From Komagataeibacter kakiaceti JCM 25156 (lineage in GTDB: Bacteria; Pseudomonadota; Alphaproteobacteria; Acetobacterales; Acetobacteraceae), in assembly GCF_000613305.1 (NCBI RefSeq), contig NZ_BAIO01000085.1, positions 1 through 7,879 of the forward strand: 7,879 nucleotides of DNA, in the 5' to 3' direction. The first letter of the stretch is position 1. Each line of letters begins with the position of its first letter. The position numbers were made by a program, and so were the translations under genes. The notes under the pieces are model-generated. The model was not told where the DNA came from, made no database searches, and saw only the letters and a list, made by a program, of their open reading frames with translations. This document shows positions 1 through 7,338 of this stretch, piece by piece.

Positions 1-1632
1 CCGGCGTGACCGGCATCGGCCATACACGCTGGGCCACCCATGGCGCGCCCACGGAAAACAATGCCCATCCGCACGGGACGGAGCGGGTCTCGGTTGTCCA
101 TAACGGCATTATCGAGAATTTCGAGGCCCTGCGTCAGGAGCTTGAAGAAGCGGGGCAGGTGTTTTCCACCGAGACGGATAGCGAGACCATAGCCCAGCTT
201 GTCGATTATCACCTCCAGCGCGGTCTCTCCCCGCGTGAGGCGGCGCATGCCTGCCTCAAGCGGCTGGAAGGGGCCTACGCGCTCGCCATGATCTTCGCCG
301 GGCATGACGGATGGTGATCGGCGCGCGCCACGGCGCGCCGCTGGTGGTGGGCTTTGGCGATAACGAGATGTTTCTGGGCTCGGACAGTCTGGCGCTGGCC
401 CCGCTGACCCGCCGCATCGCCTATCTGGATGACGGGGACTGGAGCGTGATTACCTCCGCCGGGGCCGAGTTCTTCGATATGGCAGGCAATCCGGTCGAAC
501 GGCCGGTCAAGGTCACCGCCCTGATCGCGGCCTCGGTCGGCAAGGACGGTTACCGCCATTACATGGAAAAGGAACTGCACGAGCACCCGGTGGTGATCGG
601 GCAGACGTTGCAGCGCCTGATCGACCCCGCCACCCGCCGTGTGGTGATGCCCGAACTGCCATTCGATCTGGCGTCCGTGCCGCGCGCGGTCATTACCGCC
701 TGTGGCTCCGCCTTCTACGCGGGCATGATCGGGCGCTACTGGATCGAGCAGTATGGTCGTCTTCCGGTCGATATCGACGTGGCGAGCGAGATGCGCTACC
801 GCAACCCGCCGCTGGCGCAGGGCGGTCTGGGGCTGCTGATTTCCCAGTCGGGCGAAACGGCGGATACGCTGGCGGCCCTGCGCGGGATGCGCGCGGCGGG
901 GCAGCACATCGTCTCCGTGCTCAATGTGGAACAGAGCACCATGGCGCGTGAAAGCGACGCCGTGCTGGGCACGGTGGCCGGTCCCGAAATCTCGGTGGCC
1001 AGCACCAAGGCCTTCACCGCCCAGCTTTCGGTGCTGGCGTGCCTGACCATCGCCCTTGGCCGGGCGCGTGGCCTGCTGGATGCGCGGCAGGAGGAACGGA
1101 TGGTGACCAGCCTGCTGGACCTGCCCAGCAAGGCGACGGAAGTGTTCGAACGCCATGATGAAATCCGCCGCATGGCCGAGATCGTGGCGCAGGCGCGCGA
1201 TGTTCTCTATCTCGGGCGCGGCGCGATGTTTCCCGTCGCGCTGGAGGGCGCGCTGAAGCTGAAGGAAATCACCTACATCCACGCGGAAGCCTATGCCGCG
1301 GGGGAAATGAAGCACGGCCCGATTTCCCTGATCGACAACACGGTGCCGGTCGTGGCGACCGTGCCTCGGGGCCGCTGTTTGAAAAAACCCTGTCCAACCT
1401 GCAGGAAGCCCGGGCCCGTGGCGGCCGGCTGCTGGTGTTCACGGATATGGAGGGCGCGCCGCGCCTGCGTGACATTGCGGAATGCGTGGTCGCGATTCCC
1501 ACGGTGGATGAATTCGTGGCCCCGATCCTGCAGACCATCCCGGTGCAGATTCTGGCCTATGAGGTCGCGTTGCTGAAGGGCACGGACGTGGACCAGCCCC
1601 GCAACCTCGCCAAGTCCGTGACTGTTGAATAG
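1..1632 (+). CDS. glmS: Glutamine-fructose-6-phosphate aminotransferase (isomerizing), 5' partial, two apparent frameshifts
   Basis: GlmS converts fructose-6-phosphate and glutamine to glucosamine-6-phosphate, the first step towards UDP-GlcNAc for peptidoglycan and LPS, in the cytoplasm. The first full codon is at base 3. About 65 N-terminal residues, including the catalytic Cys1, lie outside the window. Three frames tile the known protein in order. Bases 3-311 give the glutaminase domain (HTRWATHG, VVHNGIIEN, ETDSE). Bases 311-1368 give the rest of that domain plus both sugar-isomerase domains (ACGSAFYAG, SQSGETADT, ASTKAFTAQ, ALEGALKLKEI, HAEAYAAGE, KHGP). Bases 1369-1632 give the end, KGTDVDQPRNLAKSVTVE, which matches the E. 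coli C-terminus. One base is missing at each junction. Adding both gives 543 residues here, or about 608 in full, against 609 in E. coli. The identity is certain. Whether the gene is really broken is doubtful, because GlmS is normally essential unless amino sugar is supplied. Confidence 0.96.
305..317 (+). other. Apparent single-base deletion in glmS (junction 1)
   Basis: The upstream frame reads ...GHDGW and stops at TGA 315-317. The homologous sequence continues in the next frame from ATG at 311 (MVIGARHG). Restoring one G to make GACGGGATGG would read HDGMVIGARHG without a break. No Shine-Dalgarno sequence precedes ATG 311, so a real downstream start is unlikely. Confidence 0.85.
1364..1378 (+). 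other. Apparent single-base deletion in glmS (junction 2)
   Basis: The middle frame matches GlmS up to VATVPRG. The match then moves to the frame reading PLFEKTLSNLQEARARGG. The junction is a run of four G at 1368-1371. Five G would give CCT CGG GGG CCG CTG TTT, read as P-R-G-P-L-F, in one frame. Confidence 0.85.
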
Positions 1633-1682
1633 ACACGGGCGCGGAACCGGCACAAACATCGCTCGTAAACACGATAATAAAC

Positions 1683-1688
1683 AGGGGG
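1683..1688 (+). promoter_or_regulatory. Ribosome binding site of thiO
   Basis: AGGGGG ends 10 bases before ATG 1699. It is the only purine-rich Shine-Dalgarno-like run in the 66-base gap after glmS. Confidence 0.5.
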
Positions 1689-1698
1689 TACGGCGCAG

Positions 1699-2694
1699 AT
1701 GGCAGCACAAACGGCATTCTCCGGCGGGACGGGCCCGTCCGTTCTCGTGCGGGGGGCGGGCGTTTCCGGCCTGACCGCCGCCGTCACCCTGGCGGAGCGC
1801 GGGGCGCGGGTTCATGTGCATGAATCCGGGCCACGGATCGGATCGGGCGCGTCATGGCAGGCGGGCGGCATGCTTGCCCCGTGGTGCGAGGCGGAATCCG
1901 CGCCAAAGGAAGTGACCGCGCAGTCCCTCGCCTCGCTCGACTGGTGGGATGCGCATGTGCCCGGCGTGGTGCGTAATGGCACGCTTGTGCTGGCGCCCGC
2001 GCGCGATGTGGGGGAAGTGGCGCGGTTTGGGCGCCGTACCTCGCATTTCTCCACGATAGGTGAGGCCGAGGTGGCCGATCTCGAACCCGACCTGGCGGAC
2101 CGCTTCTCCCGCGCGCTGTTTTTTGCCGGTGAAGGCCATGTGGACCCGCGCGACGCCCTGCGCGCCCTCGCCACCCGGCTTGTGGAACTGGGGGGCCGGA
2201 TCGCGCTGGATGTCCCGGTTGATGAAGGGACGGATGGCTACGACTGGGTCGTGGACTGCACGGGTATCGCCGCGCGCGACCAGTTGGCGGACATGCGTGG
2301 GGTCCGGGGCGAGATGCTGCTGCTGCGCTGCCCGGATGTGACGCTGCACCGCCCGGTGCGGATGCTGCACCCGCGCATTCCCATCTATATCGTGCCGCGC
2401 GCCGACCACGTGTACATGGTGGGCGCGACGATGATCGAAAGCGAGAACGCGGGTCCGATGACACTGCGTTCGATGGTGGAGATGCTGGGCGCGGTCTATG
2501 CCCTGCATCCGGCCTTTGGCGAGGCAGAGATACTGGAAACCGGCACCGGCCTGCGCCCGTCCTATCCCGACAACATGCCCGCCGTCCGGCGGGAGGGACG
2601 CCATATCCACATCAACGGCATGTATCGGCACGGCTTCCTGCTTTCACCTGTCCGCGCCGCCGATGCGGCCGATATTGTGTTCGGTAATGCCTAA
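1699..2694 (+). CDS. thiO: FAD-dependent glycine oxidase for thiamin thiazole synthesis
   Basis: ThiO oxidises glycine to iminoacetate (dehydroglycine), the glycine-derived part of the thiazole ring, using FAD and oxygen. It is a cytoplasmic enzyme of the D-amino-acid oxidase (DAO) fold. The 331-aa product opens with a Rossmann dinucleotide motif, G19-A-G-V-S-G24, followed by a GASWQAGGMLAP segment (family pattern ASxxxAGMLAP). The C-terminus has GLRPSYPDN with R286 and MYRHGFLLSP with R310. By position these correspond to the two arginines that hold the substrate carboxylate in B. subtilis ThiO; that correspondence is inferred, not aligned. The length is slightly below the 369 aa of the B. 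subtilis enzyme. ATG 1699 was chosen because AGGGGG lies 10 bases upstream and the Rossmann motif begins soon after. It is first in the thi operon, 66 bases after glmS and 23 before thiS. Confidence 0.92.
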   Translation: MAAQTAFSGGTGPSVLVRGAGVSGLTAAVTLAERGARVHVHESGPRIGSGASWQAGGMLAPWCEAESAPKEVTAQSLASLDWWDAHVPGVVRNGTLVLAPARDVGEVARFGRRTSHFSTIGEAEVADLEPDLADRFSRALFFAGEGHVDPRDALRALATRLVELGGRIALDVPVDEGTDGYDWVVDCTGIAARDQLADMRGVRGEMLLLRCPDVTLHRPVRMLHPRIPIYIVPRADHVYMVGATMIESENAGPMTLRSMVEMLGAVYALHPAFGEAEILETGTGLRPSYPDNMPAVRREGRHIHINGMYRHGFLLSPVRAADAADIVFGNA

Positions 2695-2704
2695 TTCCTC
2701 CCGC

Positions 2705-2711
2705 AAAGGAG
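2705..2711 (+). promoter_or_regulatory. Ribosome binding site that sets the thiS start
   Basis: AAAGGAG directly touches the ATG at 2712, which leaves no spacer. It lies six bases before the ATG at 2718. The normal spacing therefore favours 2718 (protein starting MQILVNDQ) over 2712 (MTMQIL). Confidence 0.75.
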
Positions 2712-2717
2712 ATGACC

Positions 2718-2924
2718 ATGCAGATTCTGGTAAATGACCAGCACCATGACGTGATCGCCCCCACCCTGGCGGCGCTGCTTGAGGAACTGGGCTATGACGG
2801 CACGGCCCGTCTGGCCACCGCCCTTGATGGCAGCTTCATCGCCGCGGGCAGACGGGCCGCCGTGCCCCTGCATGAAGGCGCACGGGTTGAAATTCTGGCC
2901 CCCATGCAGAGGGTGAGGCCATGA
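2718..2924 (+). CDS. thiS: Sulfur carrier protein ThiS with an abnormal C-terminus
   Basis: ThiS is a small ubiquitin-like protein. Its C-terminal Gly-Gly is adenylylated by ThiF and then carries the thiocarboxylate sulfur used by ThiG. The start MQILVNDQ, the [10 protein letters not shown] helix, [10 protein letters not shown] and the [12 protein letters not shown] strand are typical of the family. As written the protein has 68 residues and ends MQRVRP, so the essential Gly-Gly is absent. An alternative TGA lies at 2914-2916, in the frame reached two bases on. If two G were missing after CAG 2907-2909, the end would read CAG GGA GGG TGA, giving MQGG and exactly 66 residues, the usual ThiS length. 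I therefore suspect a sequence error or a recent mutation. The gene follows thiO by 23 bases and, as written, overlaps thiG by ATGA at 2921-2924. No thiF gene is in the window. Confidence 0.88.
   Translation: MQILVNDQHHDVIAPTLAALLEELGYDGTARLATALDGSFIAAGRRAAVPLHEGARVEILAPMQRVRP
2908..2913 (+). promoter_or_regulatory. Ribosome binding site of thiG
   Basis: AGAGGG inside the end of thiS lies seven bases before ATG 2921, a normal spacing. It overlaps the stretch where the thiS frame seems disturbed, so its exact sequence is uncertain. Confidence 0.45.
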
Positions 2925-3691
2925 CCCTTTTTTATGGCACCGAACTTTCATCGCGCCTCATGCTGGGCACGGCGCAGTATCCCTCCCCCGAGATACTGAT
3001 GGATGCCGTGCGCCGGGCGGGTGCTGGGGTTGTGACCGTATCGCTCCGGCGTGAGGCCGCGGGTTCGCGCGCGGGACATGCCTTCTGGGAGATGATCCGT
3101 ACGCTGGGCGTGCCGGTGCTGCCCAACACGGCGGGGTGCCATACGGCGCGTGAAGCCGTGACCACCGCGCAGATGGCGCGCGAAGTGTTCGGCACGGACT
3201 GGATCAAGCTGGAGGTGATTGGCGAATCCGACACGCTCCAGCCCGACATGTTCGCGCTGGTGGACGCCGCCCGCATCCTGGTCGAGGACGGATTCAAGGT
3301 CTTTCCCTACATGACCGAGGATCTGGTGGGCGCCGAACGCCTGCTGCGCGCGGGGTGTGAGGTGCTCATGCCCTGGGGCGCGCCCATCGGTTCGGGCAAG
3401 GGGCTGAACAACCTGTTCGGCCTGCGTGCCCTGCGCGCGCATTTTCCCGATGTGCCGATGGTGGTCGACGCGGGCATTGGCGTGCCGTCCCATGCCGCGC
3501 AGGCCATGGAACTGGGGTATGACGCGGTGCTGATCAATACGGCGGTGGCCAAGGCCGGTGACCCGGCGGAAATGGCCCGCGCCTTCGCCATGGCGGTGGA
3601 GGCGGGGCGCATGGCCTATCTGGCCGACCCCATGGAAATGCGCGACATGGCCGTGCCGTCCACGCCGGTTATCGGGCAGGCCGTGCTATGA
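2921..3691 (+). CDS. thiG: Thiazole synthase
   Basis: ThiG condenses 1-deoxy-D-xylulose-5-phosphate, dehydroglycine from ThiO and sulfur from ThiS thiocarboxylate into the thiazole phosphate of thiamin. It is a cytoplasmic (beta/alpha)8 barrel that works in complex with ThiS. The 256-aa product has the usual length. It shows K96 in [10 protein letters not shown], the lysine that forms the Schiff base with the sugar phosphate and has the same number in B. subtilis ThiG. Other family motifs are [27 protein letters not shown] (phosphate-binding loop), VVDAGIG and [13 protein letters not shown]. It begins with ATG in the ATGA overlap with thiS and ends with ATGA overlapping thiE, which suggests translational coupling through the operon. 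The frame is intact and no key residue is missing. Confidence 0.96.
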   Translation: MTLFYGTELSSRLMLGTAQYPSPEILMDAVRRAGAGVVTVSLRREAAGSRAGHAFWEMIRTLGVPVLPNTAGCHTAREAVTTAQMAREVFGTDWIKLEVIGESDTLQPDMFALVDAARILVEDGFKVFPYMTEDLVGAERLLRAGCEVLMPWGAPIGSGKGLNNLFGLRALRAHFPDVPMVVDAGIGVPSHAAQAMELGYDAVLINTAVAKAGDPAEMARAFAMAVEAGRMAYLADPMEMRDMAVPSTPVIGQAVL

Positions 3692-4323
3692 GCTTCACGC
3701 TTCCCTCACGCATCTATCCGGTAGTGGACGCGGCGCGGTGGGTCGCCCGTCTTGGCCCGGCGGGCGCGCGCCTGATCCAGCTACGCCTGAAGGATATGGT
3801 GGCGGACGACCTGCGGCGTGAAATCCGCGCGGGCGTTCACCATGCCCGCCAGCACGGGGTCAACCTTGTCATCAACGATCACTGGCGGCTTGCGATCGAG
3901 GAGGGGGGAGACTTCATTCATCTGGGGCAGGAAGATCTTGATACGGCCGACCTGTCCGCCATCCGCGCGGCGGGGCTGCGTCTGGGCATCAGCACCCATA
4001 GCGAGGCGGAACTTGACCGTGCGTTGTCCCTCGCGCCGGATTATGTGGCGCTGGGGCCGATCTGGCCGACGATGCTGAAAAAAATGCCATGGGGGCCACA
4101 GGGAACGGAGCGGCTGACGGTGTGGAAACAGCGCCTCGGTTCCATCCCGCTGGTGGCCATTGGCGGCATAACGCTGGCGCGCGCGCCGGACTGTATCGCA
4201 GCCGGGGCGGACTGCGTATCCGCCGTGTCCGCCTTCATCCGCATGCCCGACCCGGAGGAGCAGGTGAAGGCATGGCTCGCCGCGACGGATAAAGCCGCGC
4301 ACCTGCGAAATCAGGATCTATAA
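3688..4323 (+). CDS. thiE: Thiamine phosphate synthase
   Basis: ThiE joins hydroxymethylpyrimidine diphosphate to the thiazole phosphate to make thiamin monophosphate, releasing pyrophosphate; it is a cytoplasmic TIM barrel. The 211-aa product is of normal length. Motifs in order are Q31-LRLK35, VIND64 and HLGQED83 (the two Asp are the likely Mg2+ ligands, by comparison with B. subtilis ThiE), GISTHS105, [10 protein letters not shown] (122-132 region), AIGGIT and VSAVSAF183. The last three include phosphate-binding glycines and serines. The conserved PT-x-x-K pattern is kept as PTMLK. It starts inside the thiG stop (ATGA, 3688-3691), with a weak CAGG seven bases upstream, so translation is probably coupled to thiG. 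It is the last gene of the operon; a strong hairpin follows within eight bases of its stop. TenI, a ThiE paralogue, is the main alternative, but the complete motif set and operon position favour ThiE. Confidence 0.93.
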   Translation: MSFTLPSRIYPVVDAARWVARLGPAGARLIQLRLKDMVADDLRREIRAGVHHARQHGVNLVINDHWRLAIEEGGDFIHLGQEDLDTADLSAIRAAGLRLGISTHSEAELDRALSLAPDYVALGPIWPTMLKKMPWGPQGTERLTVWKQRLGSIPLVAIGGITLARAPDCIAAGADCVSAVSAFIRMPDPEEQVKAWLAATDKAAHLRNQDL

Positions 4324-4330
4324 TACAGGA

Positions 4331-4369
4331 TATATGTGTTGTTAATGCAACGCATGTGTGGCTTTATTG
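4331..4369 (+). terminator. Hairpin after thiE, probable terminator or transcript 3' end
   Basis: Bases 4332-4341 pair with 4348-4357 around a six-base loop, TTAATG. This gives a ten-base stem (ATATGTGTTG with CAACGCATGT), extendable by one more G-U pair. At least two pairs (T4337-G4352 and T4333-G4356) are G-U, which work only in RNA copied from the + strand, so the orientation fits the thi transcript. The run after it (GTGGCTTTATT) is only moderately T-rich. Intrinsic termination is therefore plausible but unproven; mRNA 3'-end protection is an alternative. Confidence 0.45.
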
Positions 4370-4519
4370 ATACTTGATGCAACGGCACGGGTGGAACGGC
4401 TTTAATCCGTTGGGGCCGGTGCCATGGGCCTGAATTATGGCGGCACTGTAACAGGCGGGACATAATCTGTTCATGGTCGGCTGTTAGAACGGGTCCGTGG
4501 GCATGACACGATCGGGAAT

Positions 4520-4525
4520 CGAGGG
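4520..4525 (+). promoter_or_regulatory. Ribosome binding site of the antiporter gene
   Basis: CGAGGG ends six bases before ATG 4532. This supports that start, which also lies directly ahead of the first hydrophobic helix. Confidence 0.5.
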
Positions 4526-4531
4526 TTTTGA

Positions 4532-7158
4532 ATGGAGATAGCGGGTCTGGCAGCAATTCTGATGGCCATTGCCGTGCTGCTTGTTGTTGTCAGCGCGGTC
4601 CAGCCGCTTGCCCGCCGTCTGGAACTGTCGGAAACCGTCCTGCTTGCCCTGGCGGGAATCGTGATCGGGGGCGCGGCCGATCTGGTGCTGCGCAACACCC
4701 ATCTGGAAATGTTCAGCGGGGCGGCGGAAACGCTGCTGGATTTCCCGCTCAATAGCGAAGCCTTCCTGCTGATCTTCCTGCCCATACTGGTGTTTCAGGG
4801 GGCGCTGGGCATTGATGTGCGCAGGCTCGCGCATGAAACCGCCACCGTGCTGCTGCTGGCGGTGGTGGCCGTGGCCGTGTCCACCGCCACCATCGGCTTC
4901 GCGCTGTATCCCTTTGCCGGGGTGCCGCTGGTGGTGTGCCTGCTGCTCGGCTCCATCGTGGCGACCACCGACCCTTCGGCCGTTGCGGGTATCTTCAAGG
5001 AAATCGGCGCGGCCAGCCGGCTGACCCGGCTGGTGGAAGGCGAGGCGCTGCTCAATGACGCCGCCGCGATTTCCATTTTCACCATCCTGCTCGGCTCCAT
5101 TACCTCGCACCACAAGATCATGCTGGGCGGGGCGGTGCTGGAATTCCTTGTCTCCTTTATCGGCGCGCTGATCATCGGCATCGTGTTCGGGCGGCTCACA
5201 CTCATGATGATTCCGGCGCTGGGGGCGGCCCCGGCGGCGGAGGTCACGCTCACGGTGGCGCTGCCTTACCTGTCCTATATCGTCTGTGACGAGTTTTTCG
5301 GGTTTTCCGGGGTGGTGGCCACGGCGGCGTCCGGGCTGACCATCTCGATCTACGGGCCTTCCACTTTCCGGCCGCAGACATGGCGGTTCCTTAACGAACT
5401 ATGGCAGCAGCTCGTCTTCTGGGCGGGTTCGCTGGTGTTCGTGCTGGCGTCCATGCTGGTGCCGCGCCTGCTGGTGGGCATGACGCGGTGGGATTGCGTG
5501 CTGATCCTGCTTGCGGCGGGCGCCGGGCTGCTGCGCGCGGGGCCGTGGTTTTCGGCATGCTGCCCATCCTTGCGGCCACCAAGCTCTCCCCCGCCGTGCC
5601 GACCCCGTTCAAGGTGACAATGGTATGGGGCGGGCTGCGGGGCGCCATTACGCTGGCGCTGGCGCTGGCCGTGACGGAAAACGAGCATGTCTCCAGCAGC
5701 ATCGCGCATTTCATCGGGATCATCGCCACGGGCTTCGTGCTGATCACCCTGTTCGTCAACGGCCTGTCGCTGCGGTATCTGGTCCTGTTCCTCAAGCTGG
5801 ACCAGCTTCCGCTGATAGATCAGGCGTTGCGCCACCAGATCCTCGCCATCGGGCTGGGAGAAGTACGCGATCAGACGCGCGACGTGGCAGGCGAGCTTGG
5901 TTTCTCCCCCACCGTGACCAGTACGGTGGTGGAGGTGCTGGACCGACGCGTCCATGCGGAAGAACAGGCCAATACCTTCGATACCGCCCTGGGTGACCGC
6001 CAGCGCGTGACGCTGGCCCTGATTGTCATCGCCAACCGTGAACGCTCCATCCTGCTCGACCTGTTCCGCATTCAGGGCCTGTCGCGCCGGGTGATGGAAA
6101 CGCTGCTGCGCTCGGCCGAGGCGATGGTTGACGGCGCACGGCTGGAGGGGCGCTTTGGCTATGTGCGCGCCCTGCGCCGCAGGCTGCGGCCGTCACTGCG
6201 TTTTCGCGTGGCGCAGATGATCCATCACCGCTTCAATTTCGACGCTCCCCTCATGTACTGCATGATGGAGCGGTTCGAGATGCTGATGATCGCCTATTTC
6301 GTTTCCCTCTCGCTCACGCGCTTCATGCGCCAGCGCATGGAACCCACATTGGGCCACCGCATAAGCGAGATCGTGGGCGAGGTGCTGGACCGCCAGTGCA
6401 AACTGCTGGACGAGGCGTTGCAGACGCTGCGGCTGCATTACCATGGTTATTCGGAAGCGCTTGAGAACCGGATGCTGCGCCAGATCGCCCTGCGGCTGGA
6501 AGAGGAAAAATACGATAACCTGATGTCCGAATCGCTCCTGAGCGAGGAACTGCACCGCGAATTGCACCGTGATGTGGAACACAGGCGCGAACAGCTTGAT
6601 TTCAGGCTGAAATTCAACATCCGCGCCGGGATCGAGAGCCGCATCCACAATTTCCCCCTGTTCGAGGGCGTGGCCGATGGCGTTTTGCATGACATCGCCA
6701 TGAAAATGTCCATCCATTTCTCATCCCCCGGGGAGCGGCTGTACCGGAACGGGCAGAAAGTGCGCACCGTCTATTTCATCAGCGCCGGGCTGGCGGAGAC
6801 GCATTACCCCAAACACGATGTCCGCTTTGGCGCGGGCGCGGTGCTGGGCGCGCAGGAGGCGCTGAAGAGCGGGCGGGCGAACGCCACCAGCCGGTCCCTG
6901 CAGTTCGGGCATTTCATGACCATGAGCGCGCGTGATTTCCGCAAGCTGGTCGAGGATTATCCCCGGATCGGTGAAAATCTCGAACGTCTCACGCAGGCGC
7001 ACGCCAAGGGCGAACTGCCTGACGCGCAGCTTCTGCCGGCCGAAGGGGAAGAGGCGGAGGGAGCCCTGCCGTCCTATGACGCCATTGACCTTGCCACCGC
7101 CCCCGTCAATCGCGCCCTTCCGGCCCGCCAGCCCGACGACCAGACAACCGACGCCTGA
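4532..7158 (+). CDS. CPA1-type Na+/H+ antiporter with C-terminal cyclic-nucleotide-binding-like domain, one apparent frameshift
   Basis: This is an inner-membrane cation/proton exchanger (Na_H_Exchanger family) expected to act in pH and Na+ homeostasis. The N-terminal part (residues 1 to about 430) has roughly a dozen hydrophobic helices. It carries the CPA1 signature residues T146-D147 (ATTDPSAVAG), the ion-site pair N175-D176 (GEALLNDAAAI) and GGLRGA with R370. A long, charged, helical cytoplasmic region follows (about 450-700). Residues 708 to about 820 resemble a cNMP-binding beta-roll (FPLFEGV, GERLYRNGQK, VYFISAGLAE, SGRANATSRS). The order exchanger-tail-cNMP domain recalls plant SOS1/NHX7. 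The reading frame breaks near 5539-5542; adding one G gives 875 aa in one frame. The usual ribose-contacting Gly-Glu of the phosphate cassette is not in its normal place (LGAQEAL), so ligand binding is uncertain. The exact ion is also unknown. Confidence 0.9.
5534..5550 (+). other. Apparent single-base deletion in the antiporter gene
   Basis: The first frame matches the family up to LILLAAGAGLLRAG. The match then continues one frame over as AVVFGMLPILAATK. The junction is a run of four G at 5539-5542. Five G would read CGC GCG GGG GCC GTG, R-A-G-A-V, and close the gap in the middle of a membrane helix. Confidence 0.85.
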
Positions 7159-7175
7159 GGAAAGCCGTGCCGGGC

Positions 7176-7196
7176 AGGGGAGAAACCCCTTCGTTT
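7176..7196 (+). terminator. Weak candidate terminator after the antiporter gene
   Basis: AGGGG at 7176-7180 pairs with CCCCT at 7186-7190 around an AGAAA loop, 17 bases after the stop codon. It is followed by TCGTTT. The stem has only five pairs and the T-run is interrupted, so this may be chance in GC-rich DNA. Confidence 0.3.
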
Positions 7197-7252
7197 CCGG
7201 CTGACTTTTCACGGGCCCTGGGGGAAGTGGGATTCCGTTTTGGTGGGCTTCC

Positions 7253-7275
7253 GGCCTGGCGCGCCAGTTCAGGCC
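7253..7275. repeat. Inverted repeat with an inner 12-base palindrome in the convergent gap
   Basis: GGCCTG at 7253-7258 is the inverse of CAGGCC at 7270-7275. Overlapping it is a perfect palindrome, CTGGCGCGCCAG, at 7256-7267. The two structures share bases and cannot form together. They lie between two convergent genes and could help end transcription from either side, but no T-run follows on either strand. A protein-binding site is an untested alternative. Confidence 0.4.
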
Positions 7276-7338
7276 CGACGATCAGTGGGAGCGGATAACG
7301 CGCTGCCCCCATGCGCGGCCTGTGCCCTGCCGCGCCGT

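Larger units (their letters stand above)
4324..4531. other. Intergenic region between thiE and the antiporter gene
   Basis: This 208-base gap is richer in A+T than the genes around it. Besides the hairpin after thiE it holds an 8-base direct repeat, ATGCAACG, at 4345-4352 and 4377-4384. It also holds a small inverted repeat, AACGG/CCGTT, at 4395-4399 and 4407-4411, and a second one, GCCAT/ATGGC, at 4421-4425 and 4437-4441. The antiporter promoter should lie here. CATAAT at 4461-4466 resembles a -10 box, but no convincing -35 sits at the right distance. I see no RNA gene or small reading frame. Confidence 0.5.

Noticed and set aside
275..1315. Long open frame on the - strand opposite glmS (346 codons), and similar long frames opposite thiO, thiG, thiE and the antiporter
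   Set aside because: These are shadows of well-identified genes in GC-rich DNA. Their translations are Arg/His/Pro-rich and match no family, while the opposite strand has clear conserved motifs.
1364..1378. Programmed ribosomal frameshifting at the glmS or antiporter junctions
   Set aside because: No slippery heptamer or stimulatory structure is evident, neither family is known for it, and several such events in neighbouring genes are better explained by missing bases.
311..1576. Reading ATG 311 as the start of a separate sugar-isomerase protein
   Set aside because: The translation begins mid-way through the glutaminase domain, has no Shine-Dalgarno sequence, and the same frame loses GlmS similarity after 1368.
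2712..2717. ATG 2712 as the thiS start
   Set aside because: It touches the Shine-Dalgarno AAAGGAG with no spacer, whereas ATG 2718 has six bases and gives the family-typical MQI start.
4319..4324. Perfect TATAAT overlapping the thiE stop codon
   Set aside because: No -35-like sequence lies 16-18 bases upstream, and the hairpin directly downstream fits a transcript end better than a promoter.
7289..7299. GAGCGGATAAC, identical to part of the E. coli lac operator
   Set aside because: It lies between convergent genes, lacks the symmetrical other half, and no lac-type gene is near; this is most likely chance.
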